Origin: Ananas comosus
Lineage: Eukaryota > Streptophyta > Magnoliopsida > Poales > Bromeliaceae
Direction of reading: 5' to 3'
NCBI RefSeq assembly: GCF_001540865.1
Contig: NC_033629.1
Location: 10,666,733 to 10,730,732, forward strand
DNA: 64,000 bases
Part shown: positions 1 through 11,736 of the stretch, in pieces
Numbering within the stretch: the stretch's first letter is position 1
Layout of the letters: the number at the start of each line of letters is the position of its first letter
The notes under the pieces: generated by a model
Database searches by the model: none
Seen by the model: only the letters and a program-made list of their open reading frames with translations
Told to the model about the DNA's origin: nothing
Position numbers and translations under genes: made by a program

Positions 1-138
1 TCTAATCGCTTCCGTGAACTCCTGGCCTGCTAAAACAGCATAAACTGCTTTTTCCTGTTGCTATCTTTGTGGGTTATTTTTTAGCTCGGCAAATAGTCGT
101 CTCCAACATGCTCTAATCCTCCTGCGTCTATTTTGCAG

Positions 139-345
139 ATCCGACGGCGAATAAAACAGGTTCCTCTTGCATTCTACAGAGCCACGCCAACCTCCTTATT
201 CTCGGAATCAGACTTCCCCGGATGGACTTTTGTGGATCAAAATGCTGACAAAAATGAATCTAAAATTCAGGAAAATGGGACTCTAAATACGGTCGAGAGC
301 GAGAATCGCGAGCTTTTGAAGAGACGACGGGTTGAAACCTGCTGA
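139..345 (+). CDS. 3'-terminal exon of an unrecognised protein (partial gene)
   Basis: A plus-strand open frame follows a good acceptor (pyrimidine-rich tract then TTTTGCAG ending at 138) and stops at TGA 343-345, giving about 68 C-terminal residues. The peptide begins IRRRIKQVPLAFYRATP, contains FPGWTFVDQNADKNESK, and ends in a basic tail, ELLKRRRVETC. The KRRR cluster could be a nuclear localisation signal, but that is inference. Bases 1-138 look like intron, so the rest of the gene lies left of the window. I do not recognise the family. The acceptor, the composition and the abrupt change to AT-rich DNA after the stop support a real terminal exon. Confidence 0.5.
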   Translation: MRRRIKQVPLAFYRATPTSLFSESDFPGWTFVDQNADKNESKIQENGTLNTVESENRELLKRRRVETC

Positions 346-1538
346 GCTGGAGCTTTCATAGCTTTGAACTGAGTGTAAAAGAAGCGGAATTTATGAATGT
401 ACTTGAAATGTATTTTTTATATTCCTTATTACGCAATTTTGATGCTCAATATGGAAAGCTTTGAAGTGAGCTTTCCACGCTTTGATCCGAGTGTAACAGA
501 GGCATTTACGAATGGATATTATTATTATTATTTTTATTCATTTTGATTTAAATTTTGGTTGAAAAAAATAATAGGAAGATGTAAATTGTTGGTTATGTAT
601 CAGTTTTGATGCCTCATTATGGCAAACAGGAAGGGCACATTATTATTATGGAAAATACATCAACCTTAACACTTCACGACTCAAAATTTATTTTTGAATA
701 ATAATTTTTCAGATCTTTGATCACTGATGTTTTCGGCGAACACAACCCTCAAGAAATTTAAAATAGATTATCAAATGGATTTTTCTGATCGGCTAATCCA
801 TATTTTCAGTTGAGTTTTAATTTACCTAAAATTTTACTTAATTTAATGGCTTAATTAGCTACTAATGCTTATCAAATGGTATTGGTCATAAAATAGTTTA
901 AACTGGATTAAATTTGATAGTCTCAAATACTTCATTCAAAAAAATTAGAAGTTGAATATTTCAAGAAAACGGATTTACTTTTGTGCCGTTTTGTGGCAAT
1001 AGACCATCTGAGCGCACTTTTTTTTTAACAATAACCTTATACAAATTTCTAATTTGTCGAATAATCTTTTTAAAATTTTATTTGACCAACTAATTCTCAT
1101 TTTGCTAACTTGCTTTTAAAAAGCATATGTTAAAATCCTTACGTGGTTGTTAAAATTATATATAAAAAACAGATACTTTAGCTTGCTAGGATTATGTATG
1201 ATTTATTAAAATATTTGTGTGGTTATTAAGATTATATATAAATAATAGAAAGAAATAAAAAATTATTCACTATTTTCTTTTCAAGAAAATAAAAACAATG
1301 AATCATTCACGATCGACTATTTTTTTCAGTTTGATCTTCCATCCCGACGCTAAGTTGGGCAAAATAAAATTATTTGGCCAAATAAATTTTTTACAAAATT
1401 ATTTGATAAATTATAAACTTTTAAAGGGTTAAATTGAAAAAAAAAAAAAAAAAATCCATCTGGGTCGACTAAATGTTCAACCACATTTAACGATGCCGAC
1501 AAAATGCCTTAAACCATATTTAGCAGTGCTGATGATGG
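346..1538. other. AT-rich intergenic DNA, no gene seen
   Basis: This is the space between the stop of the left-edge exon and the first SINE. It is AT-rich with short A/T runs and no convincing exon, RNA gene or paired terminal repeat. It probably includes the 3' UTR of the left gene just after 345. Confidence 0.4.
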
Positions 1539-1708
1539 TTTTTTTTTTTTTTTTGAGAGAGATAGATAGATAGATAGTACGCTATCCGCTTCGTTTTATT
1601 TTATTTAAGAATAAATTTATTTGAAAATATGAATTAACTAAGATTCGAACTTGGGTCTCGGATATCAATTACTAAATCTTTTTGCCACTTGCGCTAGGAA
1701 CAGTCGAT
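1539..1708 (-). mobile_element. tRNA-derived SINE copy with target duplication
   Basis: Read on the minus strand this is a head with a tRNA-like B box (AGTTCGAATC), a body with AAATAAA(C)GAAGCGGATAGCG, and a poly(A) tail, seen here as poly(T) at the left. It is flanked by 17-bp duplications, AGCAGTGCTGATGATGG (1522-1538) and AGCAGTGCTGATGGTGG (1709-1725), with one mismatch. It belongs to the same family as the copies near 12.1, 19.4, 19.7, 54.4, 55.8 and 63.3 kb. It lies in the gap between the convergent left-edge gene and IRE1. Confidence 0.8.
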
Positions 1709-2225
1709 AGCAGTGCTGATGGTGGTCGATTCGTATATTCTCCATTACTGAAAACTACGGGAAAGCTAAAAAAAAAACACCATTTGCTTTTAGAAGTATT
1801 CTAACCTAACTCAACATATATAGTTGAGAGATCTACTTCAGAACGGCCTGATTGAGGGATCCCCGTATATTTCTTCCGAAAATTGCACTCCATCATGATC
1901 CACAGTTTTCACCATTAGTGCCACTAGCAAGAGAGGAAAAAAAAAAAAAAGGATAGAAAAAAGTGTTACTCTTAGAAAGAAGAAGGATAAAGTATCAGTA
2001 ACATCTAATTGAGCGCAATGTAGAACAGCAATAAGATGAAACATTATTATTGCCTAACATGAAACATACATTGTTCTGTGCTATGCAAATCCACTTCTAC
2101 AATTTACAGTGTTACATACATACATACATATATAACATTACTACGACATACATTCAACATTTTACATCAACTAATCATCAGTTAGATTAGAACAAGTGAA
2201 TAAGATGTAGGGCCTATGAGAAATT

Positions 2226-5200
2226 TTAGCCTAATTTGCTCTCGAAGTATTTGCTGAATGAGTCCTCCTCCCTGCAATACGTGCACATTACTTTGTAGAC
2301 CTCAATCAGCAGCCTGGGGAATCGGCTAGAGAAGTACTGATCGAATCCTTCCGGAAACGACCCAATTTTTTCCTGATAATAATCGCAGAAAAAAATAATA
2401 ATAACAATTAAAGTAAAAGGGCTTCAACAAGATGCAAACATATACAACTCAAGAAAATTAATGACGGGAGCAAATTTAGTTTATACTTAAATGCAGGTCA
2501 TATTCCAAAGTCCGAACCCTAGGTAGAAATAAATTACATAAAAGCTCAGTCATTGTCGTGAGAGTCAACGAAACTGTACAGGGGCCAACAATGCATAGAA
2601 AATTCCCTATTAAGTTTAGGTTAAAAGAGTAGGGGGCCTGAGTGAACTCTTCAGAAAACAATTTGGGGCTAACACTGCAATTTAAATTAAGAACTTATAA
2701 TAGAGTACTTCCATCGTAACAACACACACCTGAAGTTCTGTAGGAAGCTCCCTATAATGGCTTGACTTGTTCCTTATCAACCGTAGAAGATCACGCAAGG
2801 ACTCGAAGTTATATTTTCTATATCGGCCCATGTCGGCAATGAGTGCAGCATCCAACTTTTCGCCCCATTTCCCGCCAAATGCAGAGGGTGCAACGTTTTC
2901 TAAAGCATTCAAAAGATCAGTCTCATTTGCTTTGTCGATCCGATCGCTTGTTTCACGAAGAAAAGAAAGCCGCATCTCTGAACTCCAAAAAAGAGGGTGG
3001 CAAAGGACTTCTGCTGCCCTTGGCCTGAAAACAGTCCAGGCATTTACTGTAAGGCGGCAGTCAGCTGATAAAAATTGAAAACAATACATAGGTGCCAACA
3101 TATACAATCCCGAAAAACTGTCTATTCACCTGTAGGGTATTTTGCACATTTACCCTGCAAGCGCATATGCGTATGCAGAAGTGGGTACTAGTGCATGTGT
3201 GCCTAGTAAGGAGCATCCATGTAAAAACAGTTTTTCCATAAATACCCTGGAAAGTGCATGAACCAGAGTAACAAATATGGTCGTAGGGGCACACACATGA
3301 ACACCACCCTTGTGCTCATAAATGCCCTTCAAAAATTCAATTTACTGTACATATATTTACAAAATACCCCTCTTCCAATATATATATATATATATATATA
3401 TAGGCTGGGGCTACTATACTCTTATGAGTATAGGCCCCCTTGTACTCATAAATTTTTAACCGTTGATTAATGGGATGTGCGGTTAGGATGATGGTGGTCC
3501 ACTTAAAATGATAGTGGTCCCCTAGGGTTGAGTGGATAGTTGGTTGAATAGTATGATCTAACGGATGGAAAGGATCAGGAAATAAATCTAAGTGCCGAAA
3601 ACTTATGAGTATAAAGGAGCCAATACTCATAAAAGTATAGTAGCCAGACTCTATATATATATATATATATATATAATTATGCTACTATACTATTAATAGT
3701 ACCAAGCGTTTGGTGTTATTAGGTTTTCAGCCCTTGGATGAAGGGACGTGCGGTCAGGATGATAGTGGTCTCCGATTAGGATAATAGTGGTCTCCTAAGG
3801 TTGAGTGGTGGTTGGTTGAATAATATGATCTAACGGGTGGAAATGGTCAAAGGGGTAGGTCCAACGGCAGAAACCTCGATAGTACCAAGTGCTTGGTACT
3901 ATCGATAGTATAGTAGTTGGACTCTATATACATATGTATCTAAATTCTGATTCAAGTCCACCTCTCCTGAGTTGGCTGAATTCCCCAAACTTAAGGATAT
4001 TTTCTAAGAACCAAAACTTCCAAGTTAATATGAGATTCCACAGGGGTATATGCATCAATAATTGATCCAACAGGAATATATGTAACTAAACAGTAAATAA
4101 TAATAGTAAATAAACCAGGATGCTGAAACCATGTAAGTGTTAGGGTTCTTGCCTCCTCTCAGGGTCTGGGTCCAACAACTGGGAAAGGAGATGCACAGCT
4201 TCCGGTATATAATCCACCACAAAGAGATCAAGGCGGTTGTTGAGAATGTTCATGTCACGCTCAAAATAATCTCCAAACGGGTGTCTACCTTTGGTGATAC
4301 AGTAGAAAAGGATGCACCCCAAACTGAATAAGTCCACTGCACGAGTCTGGCGTCCATGACGAAGCTGTTCAGGTGCTTGCCACCCAGAGCTTCCATACCC
4401 TACAAAGTAATTACAAGCACAGAAATTAGGTTGTTGTTATATTAAAGGGCGCATGTGTCACTTGACAATAAGTGCTCATTAGACCTGGCTTTGGGAACAG
4501 CTTCTTTATGTCAAAAACCAAAAGCTGCTAGAAAATAGACTCTTAGCTAACTGCTATTCATCATAATTTTAAGTTAATTTGTTAGCTGAATTAGAAATTC
4601 GGTTGGTGGTGAGGCTCTGTTAACAAAATATCGCCAAATCAGTAAATGAAATAACTTACATTAAATAAGAATAGATCAGGGGTTGTCAACTAAGAAAACA
4701 ATAAGGTTTTCCAATGACAAAACTGCTATTGATTCATTTAACAATTCTACTCAAACAACACTTATAGAAAAGCTCAAGCAAAGGAAATAGGCTCCAAGGC
4801 TAAGATTTTCAGACATGCATACCAGTGGCGTGGCGACTTAATGAAGACATGTCTGCTTGAAGACGTTTACTGATACCCATATCAGAAAGCTTCGCCTTAA
4901 TAATCCCATCACTGCAAATTAATACATTTTGCGGCTTTAGATCCCGATGAATGATCCCTAGCTCATGTAAATGTGCAAGACCGGAAATGACATCCCTGCA
5001 TAAGAAAACAAAAGCACAGGGTATTAAAACATAAGAAATGTTTACACATGTAAGATTGAAAATTCATCTAATTTGTAGTACCCTTAGCTTTTGAGTTGGT
5101 GAAAAAAAAAAAAAAAAAAAATCTTTTGAGTTGGTGGATAAGTATCTCACCAACTCCCTCATGATACTTATCAACTCAACCCATTGAAACTAATTAGCCT

Positions 5201-8200
5201 TCTCTCTCTATCCCTCCTTAATTTAGCTCGTGGGCAAGGTGGAGAGCTCGAGCTCAGGTGGAGTTGCCGTGGAGCTCGGATCGACGCCGACGTCGCGCCA
5301 CGGTACCGTTCGAGCAGGTCTTCGTCATCGTAGCGCTGCGAGGAAGCTAGGCGAGGGTGCGTTTTCGTCGTTCTCACCGCCGCGTCGATGCGATTAGCCC
5401 TTGAGGTGAGTGTTCCGTTGCATTGCTTCAAGTATTGTCATTTCGAGCGTGGTGCCGATTTGCAGAATTTCCAGCATCGACCCGCCGTGTTTTACCTAGT
5501 TCTCTATGTAGGAGTGTCGAAACGCGACGAAATTTGACGTGCTAGATTCGCGACTTCGAGACGAAGATTTTGAGTCCAAGATCGCAATTTTTGGAGCAGG
5601 TTTGCCCTGTCGAATCCTAGTTTTACTAGGCTGCTGTTTGCCGAGCAGATTTCAGAGATGCTGTTTCGCAGGTTCCAGCGTCGACGTTTCGTATTCTGGC
5701 CCGTTCTCTGCGTAGGAGCGTCGGAATTCAGCGAAACCTGGACCATTGGATTCGTGACTTTGAGACGAAGCTTCAGAACCCTTGTTTGCTAAATTTGGAT
5801 AAGGTTAGCTTGGTCGGATTTCACGCTTTCTTCGCTGCTGTTTGGGCAGATTTCGTGTTTTTGAGTGTAATTGGGTTTACTTCTTCGCAGCAGGAGAACC
5901 GGGGACTTCGACGGACCAGCGAGGGATCATTTTGGATCCGGGCCACTTTCTTCGCTGCCAGGAGTTGCTTGAGAGGTGGGTTACATCGGTTTTTACTCCT
6001 AAGTTCATATTCGTCGGCATGTATAATTTTCGACCTTTGGATATTCTATTCTAGCTCGAATTCATGGATTATATTGTAGATTGCAAATCTGAATTTGGAG
6101 CATGTGGTAATAAATTAAGTAGGTTATACATATTGGACTTGAAAATTGAATTAGGAGAAAACCTGCGATTTGGACCTGTCACTTGTTTAAACTGCCTGAT
6201 TTAGCTCTAGGAGCCGTTATTAAATTGTACTGTCGCAGTATCTTCGAGACGAGTACTCCAGGTAGTTAGATTACATTTACGCTCGTGCTGGTGGGCCGAG
6301 TGGATTTTTACCGGATTGTTCAGGTTGTTCCGGACTGGTGGGTGCCGTCAGAGTTGACGGTGGACCCATATCGCCTTTTTGGCGTCAGATTGTGCCGAGG
6401 GCACATTACCTGTTGGTGGTTAGACCAGTTTGAGTCGGTTACTTGACTTTGGCTTTTCAGAACCTGTTTGAGCTCGACAGAGATACGCTGCATACTCGGT
6501 TGGGTAGCGCCCACGAGTGCCACTCCGGAGTCAGGCTTTGTGCTTTTGCGTTGGTGTCGCTCATGCCAGTTGGACTTACTCTCCACGGACCAGTTAGTGT
6601 GGATAGAGCCCGATAGTCGCAACGGGGCAGGGACGGGTGTATTCACAGTACCGGGGACAGGTATGCTTACAGTCCCGATTTGGATTGGGTCAGATTTGAC
6701 ATTTCCTACAGTTGGTTAGTGTAGAGTATGATAGTGTAGTGGATAATAGCGGTAGAGTGTACTTCCTGCTTTTCCTTCTATTCTTGCTCCCTTCTGTAGA
6801 CTTAGTGGGTGACCGATGTCGTTTTGGGCGGTACCCACTGAGGACTACTTGTTTTTACAGTAGTTCTCACGCCCAGTTGTTACTTATGTTTTGCAGAGCC
6901 ACAGGTGCCGGCTGCTGCATCTTCTGCCGATCAGGATCGAGGCAAGGGCGTTGCGAGCTAGAGCCCTACCCGACAGTCAGAGCTAGAGGCTTTCCCCTAC
7001 TGCAGGTAATTTTGTTTTGGAGTTTATGTACATAGTTGTTTAACTCGCCAGTGCGAGTAGCTTTGTATTTTGGATTCTAGCTATGTATATGAAACTCAGA
7101 TATTTAGCTTATTTTTTTGAGCAGCTCTATGCTACTGTTTGTAGCATTGTATTTCTACAGGTACTTTGACGCTTCGTATACAGAGAAAATTTCTTTGTAT
7201 ACGGCGGATTTGTCGGCGTGCCCGGGGAACAAGTCATCCGGGGCGTGACATAATTATGTTCATACACCTGTGCCATTTGAATTTTTATTTATAGTTTTCA
7301 AACTTAATACTTACATATACACTCTCATACTCTACAATGTGCCTTGTGTAACTTGTTCTAATACCAAACCAATTTTTCCCCATGAATTTGATGAGTATCT
7401 TGTAAGAAACTAACTTTTGAAGGATATAGATAAACTTTCAGATTTTACAGAGGTATATACTTAAATAGATAGGTTTGCATAAGTATGTATGTAAAAGCCT
7501 TAAAAAGCTCAAAATCGGAATAAAAAACAAAATCAAGGCATTACAATACAAGAAAGAAAACATAAGCATGTAAGAAAATGAATATGTTATATAAAGAGGC
7601 TTCCACAATATTAACCACTCAATCCTATCTTAAAATCTCTCTACTCATAAATTCATAGTAGCTGATCTTTCATAGTTTTCTATAGCCATGTCATTCTTGG
7701 GACTCAACTGAGGCTATTCCAGTTAATAGCAAATATGTTGGATGTCCTACCAATAATTTCTTGTACTACCATTCATCTACCTCAACATTGCAATCCAAAA
7801 AAGAAAAAGAAGAAAAAAGAAAAGAAAAGGAAAAGAAAAAACATACTAGGTTTGATTCCTGAATATTCAATTTAACTTAAGCTAGAACTCCCTCTACAAA
7901 TAAGACTATTGTGTTATGTTTTAAAAGTATCGAAAGAAAAGTAGGAAAATTCACCAAAATAAAAGGCACAAAAGAATAGGAGAACAATAAAGTTAGTTAT
8001 TAACCTTATTAGTTTTAGAAGTTGCGCTGAAGGAAGCCCATCTCGTCTCCACAACTCCATTTCCCTTTCAATACCTTTCAAATAGTTCAACTGTACACTA
8101 CTCTCAATTTCAGAGTTTGAGGCTGGACTTTCAGTAGAAGACTTAGAGCAATGCTGAATTAAATCAGCTAGGCTACAGCTACAGCGTTCGAGCGAGATAT

Positions 8201-9768
8201 AAATAAAATCTAAGTCCTGCTCTACTCCATACAATCGAACAATATTTGGGTGCTGATCAGAAGCAATAAGATTCTCAATTTCTTTTCGAGCAACATCATT
8301 ATGTGCACATAAAAGACGTTTTACAGCAACAGGTCGACCATCGTAAAATCCTTCAAAAACAACTGTTCCATTACTTCCCCTACCTATTTCAGTATTGGAA
8401 ACAAAAAGTTTGCCAACCCAACGCCCATTTCCAGCATCAATAGATCGCATATGACTCATAAAAGGATACTTTTCATTGGATTGAATCTCTTGTCCCCTCT
8501 CAGATTCGCTGTTCTCCTTATCAGAGGATGAAACCACAATAGCTCCATTCTTTCGAGTTTTTCTCTTCTTAGGAGCTCCACTTTGTCGAAAAACAGTCGA
8601 TTGCTTACTCTGTTTGACTTGCTCACGAATCTTCAGATAATGTAGTACGCTAAAAATAAATACAGATGGGATCACGAACCATGCCAAAAGTCCATAAATA
8701 GTTGCAGAAGGCATCTCAGTGTAGTTCTTTCCAGGCGTATAATAATTAAGGACCAAATTACTATGTGTATTTTTAAATGAGCTCTCTGACATAACTAAAC
8801 TATTTTGATTGTCATATTGCATATTTGCAGTATCCAAATCATCATTACTTTGTCCATGAAAATCATCATCATATTCCAATAAAGGACGAACACTAGCTTT
8901 AGCTGACTCTTGTAAGGTACTCAAAGATGTATGCGCATTATCAGGCAATTTTAGAATTTCATCAGAATCAAAATATGGTTCCAAAGAAAGAGAATTCGCA
9001 ACAATAGTATCTTGGTTCTTCTCCTTCACAAATTCGATGCTGTTGTGGAAATGAGAAGCTGGAGGAAGTTGGAGCTTATCAATCTTGCTTTCGATGTACA
9101 CAGGAATTTGTCCCTGACCATAAATTGGTTTAAGCTTATTGTTCATTCCAGGTGGCGCCTCATACTTAGTATGATAATAAGCGGAGAAAAAGGGTTTTGT
9201 CCAATTCCACAAATGCCTACCAAGATCTGAAGAGCTGAGAGAATAATCCGTTCTTATTATAGTTATGTAATTAGTATTTTCAGACCTTTTTCCAGCATCC
9301 AACTTAGATGAGAGTGAAATACCTTCATCTAAAGGCACTTTAAATCCACTCAAATTTGCAGGCAGACTATGCTTGTAGATTATCTCTCCACTATCAGCAT
9401 TGACAGTATAGAGAGTTGAAGTTTTGGATCCGATGGTGATGACTGAACCTTTAATTTCTGGTGTTCTAGCGATAAATTCATCGATTGTCAAGTCGTGCTT
9501 CTGGGAGAATGAGAGAAACACATGAATAAGTCAAAAGGGAAGAAATATTTTCAAATATACCCCTGCAAAATCTGATTTTGCCCTTCAAAACTACATTCTC
9601 TTGTACTACAAAGAGTGCTCCTCTTTAAGTTTAAAGCCAAAAAAAAAAGTGTCATAAAAAGCCAACTTCCCTCCATGAATTCAATGGACTCCTCAACACT
9701 ACACTTTTGAAGGGAAAAAAAATGAAAATTTAGATTATATATGGATATATATGCATATAGATTATTTA

Positions 9769-9828
<60 letters not shown>

Positions 9829-11326
9829 AAAGACCTGGAATTTGCAAGCATACCCTTAAACCAACGCCCTTAATGAACTCATAGAGATCTGATCCTTGCC
9901 CAGGATACACCAAATATTCGGAATCACCAGTGGGATAAAGAGCTTGATCAGAAGATGAAAGTGGATGACCAGTTTCAAGTTCCCAAAGAGTTGATCCTGA
10001 GCTACTGTCCATAAATTTCATAGTGCCATCCTCATGAACAAGAAGCAATGTACCAGGTTTTCTGCTTAAACAGCGTAAGAATAACTGTAAATTTTGAGAT
10101 AGAAAGCAAAACAAAAAATGAAAGGAACACAAATGTTTCTGCACTTTGAACAAAACTTGGTGTAAACAACGTTGTTTAATTGAATGAAAGAGGTTCTAAA
10201 TAATGACAACCATGCATTCCAGGCCATTGTCCAACATGCATAAAATCTAAGAACCAATGTGTTTTGTGGCTGGCTTTAAAGATCGGAGTCTTAGGGTCTT
10301 AGGTCCGATTAAAGTAATATTGCACTACTTCATAAAAAAGTTAGGGTACATGACGTATCATAGTGTGTCGGGCAATGTCAAACCGTAGCAACACTACTAA
10401 AGTTCAAAATACTCAAGGTCCAAACATTAATGATGATAGACTAGTTCAACAACAGTACATACTATCAGTATACTACAATTAATCCTCAAAAATAAGCATC
10501 CCTTGTAAAGAAGCAAAACTTTGCTGCCACAAGAACTTTGAAATTGACATAGTGAAGTCCATTTATCAGAATGGTTGTTTCTACAGTTAGGATAAAAGCA
10601 TTAAAAATAAGCAAGCTTAGAGCCTTAGTCGTACTAGTAAATATGGTGGATACACTGAACTTGATGACAAGAAACAAGAAGAGCTAAATATAGAACTTAA
10701 GTGAAATTTACTGACATTAATGCATATTCGATCAAAACGTCAAAAAAAGCAAGTATCAAAACTTCTGTCGTAACAATAAATGGGTATTCCTATTGCACTA
10801 AACAAGAGGTTTTTACGATGCGAACTAGATCGAGGGAAACAATCAAAGTCGATCAACTAAAATGATTTTTCACAGAAAGAATAGGAATCACTTCACTATC
10901 TCATTTGGATGCTACTTGTTCATCAAATTCAAGTGTATACCTAAAAACACAAGGCACTTACTCAACAACTGGATCCAAAATCGACCGCGCCGCTTGCTTC
11001 AGACCAGCAGAATTAAGAATCGGCACCAGAGAACGGCTCAAATCTCTGTTCGGAGCTAAATCGCTTGCGAATCGGCTCCCGCGCCCGTCTCTTTCTAATT
11101 TCCCCGAATTTTCTCGGCCGTGCGACGCCGAGGTCGGAAGCAGAAGAAGCTCGCGATCCGGAATCGAAGAAGCCGCAGCTCCCCATCCCTCACCTCCGCC
11201 CTCGTCCGAGACCACGACGGGGCTCAGCACGGGGGAGAAGAAGCTCGCGAGGAGGAGGGAAGGAAGAAGAAGAGGAAGAAGAAGCAGGGGAAGGGCATAG
11301 CACGACGATCCAGCTCGAGATCTCAT
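2226..11326 (-). CDS. IRE1: IRE1, ER-stress sensor kinase/endoribonuclease (7 exons)
   Basis: Type I ER membrane sensor of the unfolded protein response; plant IRE1 splices bZIP60 mRNA and degrades ER-bound mRNAs. Coding exons (minus strand): 11326-10962, 10061-9854, 9500-8005, 4995-4823, 4399-4153, 3024-2730, 2372-2226, totalling 976 residues, somewhat longer than the 840-890 I recall for Arabidopsis and rice proteins. The start is the first in-frame ATG and gives a hydrophobic signal peptide (about 10-30). The luminal domain runs to about 455 and a membrane segment to about 458-481. Kinase: glycine loop GRGSNGTVV (564-572), VAVK lysine 585, HRDLKPQN (706-713), DMG (728-730). RNase domain: Y901, R914, N915 and H919, with the same spacing as human Y892/R905/N906/H910, so both activities look intact. 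Intron 5 seems to use a GC donor, intron 3 holds a solo LTR, and intron 2 a long (TA)n tract. Confidence 0.95.
3403..3652. mobile_element. Foldback MITE in (TA)n, IRE1 intron 5, copy 1
   Basis: The ends are inverted repeats: GGGCTACTATACTCTTATGAG at the left and its approximate complement, CTCATAAAAGTATAGTAGCC, at the right. (TA)n tracts bound both sides. The interior (GGTTGAGTGGATAGTTGG) matches the next element, at 3679-3924, so the two are adjacent relatives. There is no coding capacity. It lies in IRE1 intron 5 (3025-4152). Confidence 0.6.
3679..3924. mobile_element. Foldback MITE in (TA)n, IRE1 intron 5, copy 2
   Basis: The left end GCTACTATACTATTAATAGT pairs with the right end ACTATCGATAGTATAGTAGT. 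The right end also contains a self-complementary segment, GTACCAAGTGCTTGGTAC. The interior is homologous to the neighbouring copy at 3403-3652 (GATAGTGGTCTCC, GGTTGGTTGAATA, TGATCTAACGG). TA-rich repeats flank it. It is non-coding. Confidence 0.6.
5074..7250. mobile_element. Solo LTR (Ty3/gypsy-like) in IRE1 intron 3
   Basis: The 2177-bp segment begins TGTAGTACCC and ends GGGGCGTGACA, the TG...CA form of an LTR. It is flanked by the perfect 5-bp duplication TAATT (5069-5073 and 7251-7255). No gag-pol, primer-binding site or second LTR is present, so this looks like a solo LTR left by LTR-LTR recombination. It is more GC-rich than the surrounding intron and contains imperfect internal repeats around 5460-5580 and 5665-5785. 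The length and the GGGGCGTGACA end suggest a Tekay/Del-like chromovirus LTR, by recall only. ORFs inside it do not resemble any protein. Confidence 0.8.
9774..9825. repeat. (TA)n microsatellite in IRE1 intron 2
   Basis: An almost uninterrupted TA run of about 26 units in the short intron between IRE1 exons 2 and 3. Predicted peptides rich in IY here are an artefact of the repeat. Confidence 0.9.
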
Positions 11327-11361
11327 CGAAGTTGGAGGAGAGGGGGAGGGGCGGGATGCAT
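11323..11361 (-). other. uORF of IRE1 whose stop overlaps the start codon (ATGA)
   Basis: In the predicted 5' leader an upstream ATG (11361-11359) opens 12 codons (MHPAPPPLLQLR). They end in TGA at 11325-11323, which overlaps the IRE1 ATG (11326-11324) as ATGA. A second uORF of 5 codons (MGTNV) lies at 11462-11445. Both are read directly from the sequence; whether they are translated is unknown. Confidence 0.5.
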
Positions 11362-11535
11362 GGATCGAAGGGGGGGTTAAATTAGGGTTCGGGGGGTGGA
11401 GGAGGAGGAGGAGGAGGAAGGAGCGGGGCGCGGGATTCGATGCCCTAGACGTTCGTTCCCATTCGAGCAATCGCCGAGCTTATCGGGAACGACCGAACCC
11501 TACGCCGTACCCCCTCGGCGCCCGATCCCCGTCCT

Positions 11536-11543
11536 TTTTTATA
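11536..11543 (-). promoter_or_regulatory. Putative TATA box of IRE1
   Basis: On the gene's strand the sequence reads CCGCCGTATAAAAAAGGACG, a good TATA box about 210 bp upstream of the IRE1 ATG. That places transcription start near 11505-11515, so the leader would be about 180 nt and would include both short uORFs. Confidence 0.55.
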
Positions 11544-11625
11544 CGGCGGAATCCCCCGCCGCACTTGCCCCTACTATTCCAACGATTTTCAGAATTGCCA
11601 CTGTGAACAGCAAGAACAAGTCCCA

Positions 11626-11644
11626 CGTGGACGTTTCCTATTGG
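11626..11644 (-). promoter_or_regulatory. Exact ER-stress response element (ERSE) upstream of IRE1
   Basis: The minus strand reads CCAATAGGAAACGTCCACG, an exact CCAAT-N9-CCACG element in the same orientation as IRE1, about 85 bp upstream of its TATA box. The CCACG half lies in a palindromic G-box core, CCACGTGG (11623-11630). In plants bZIP28/bZIP60 with NF-Y bind ERSE, so IRE1 may be induced by the response it triggers. The match is seen in the sequence; the regulation is inferred. Confidence 0.7.
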
Positions 11645-11736
11645 GTGGAGAGGCTGTTTGTGTTCGACCGTAGTGGACGGGAGCAAGCTCGGTTAACTTA
11701 ATTGCGGTGCTTAGATTTTCTTTTTTNGCCCAAAGG

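Noticed and set aside
11326..11470. Longer IRE1 start giving 48 extra N-terminal residues
   Set aside because: The frame opens at a TTG, not ATG; the first in-frame ATG is 11326 and yields a proper signal peptide.
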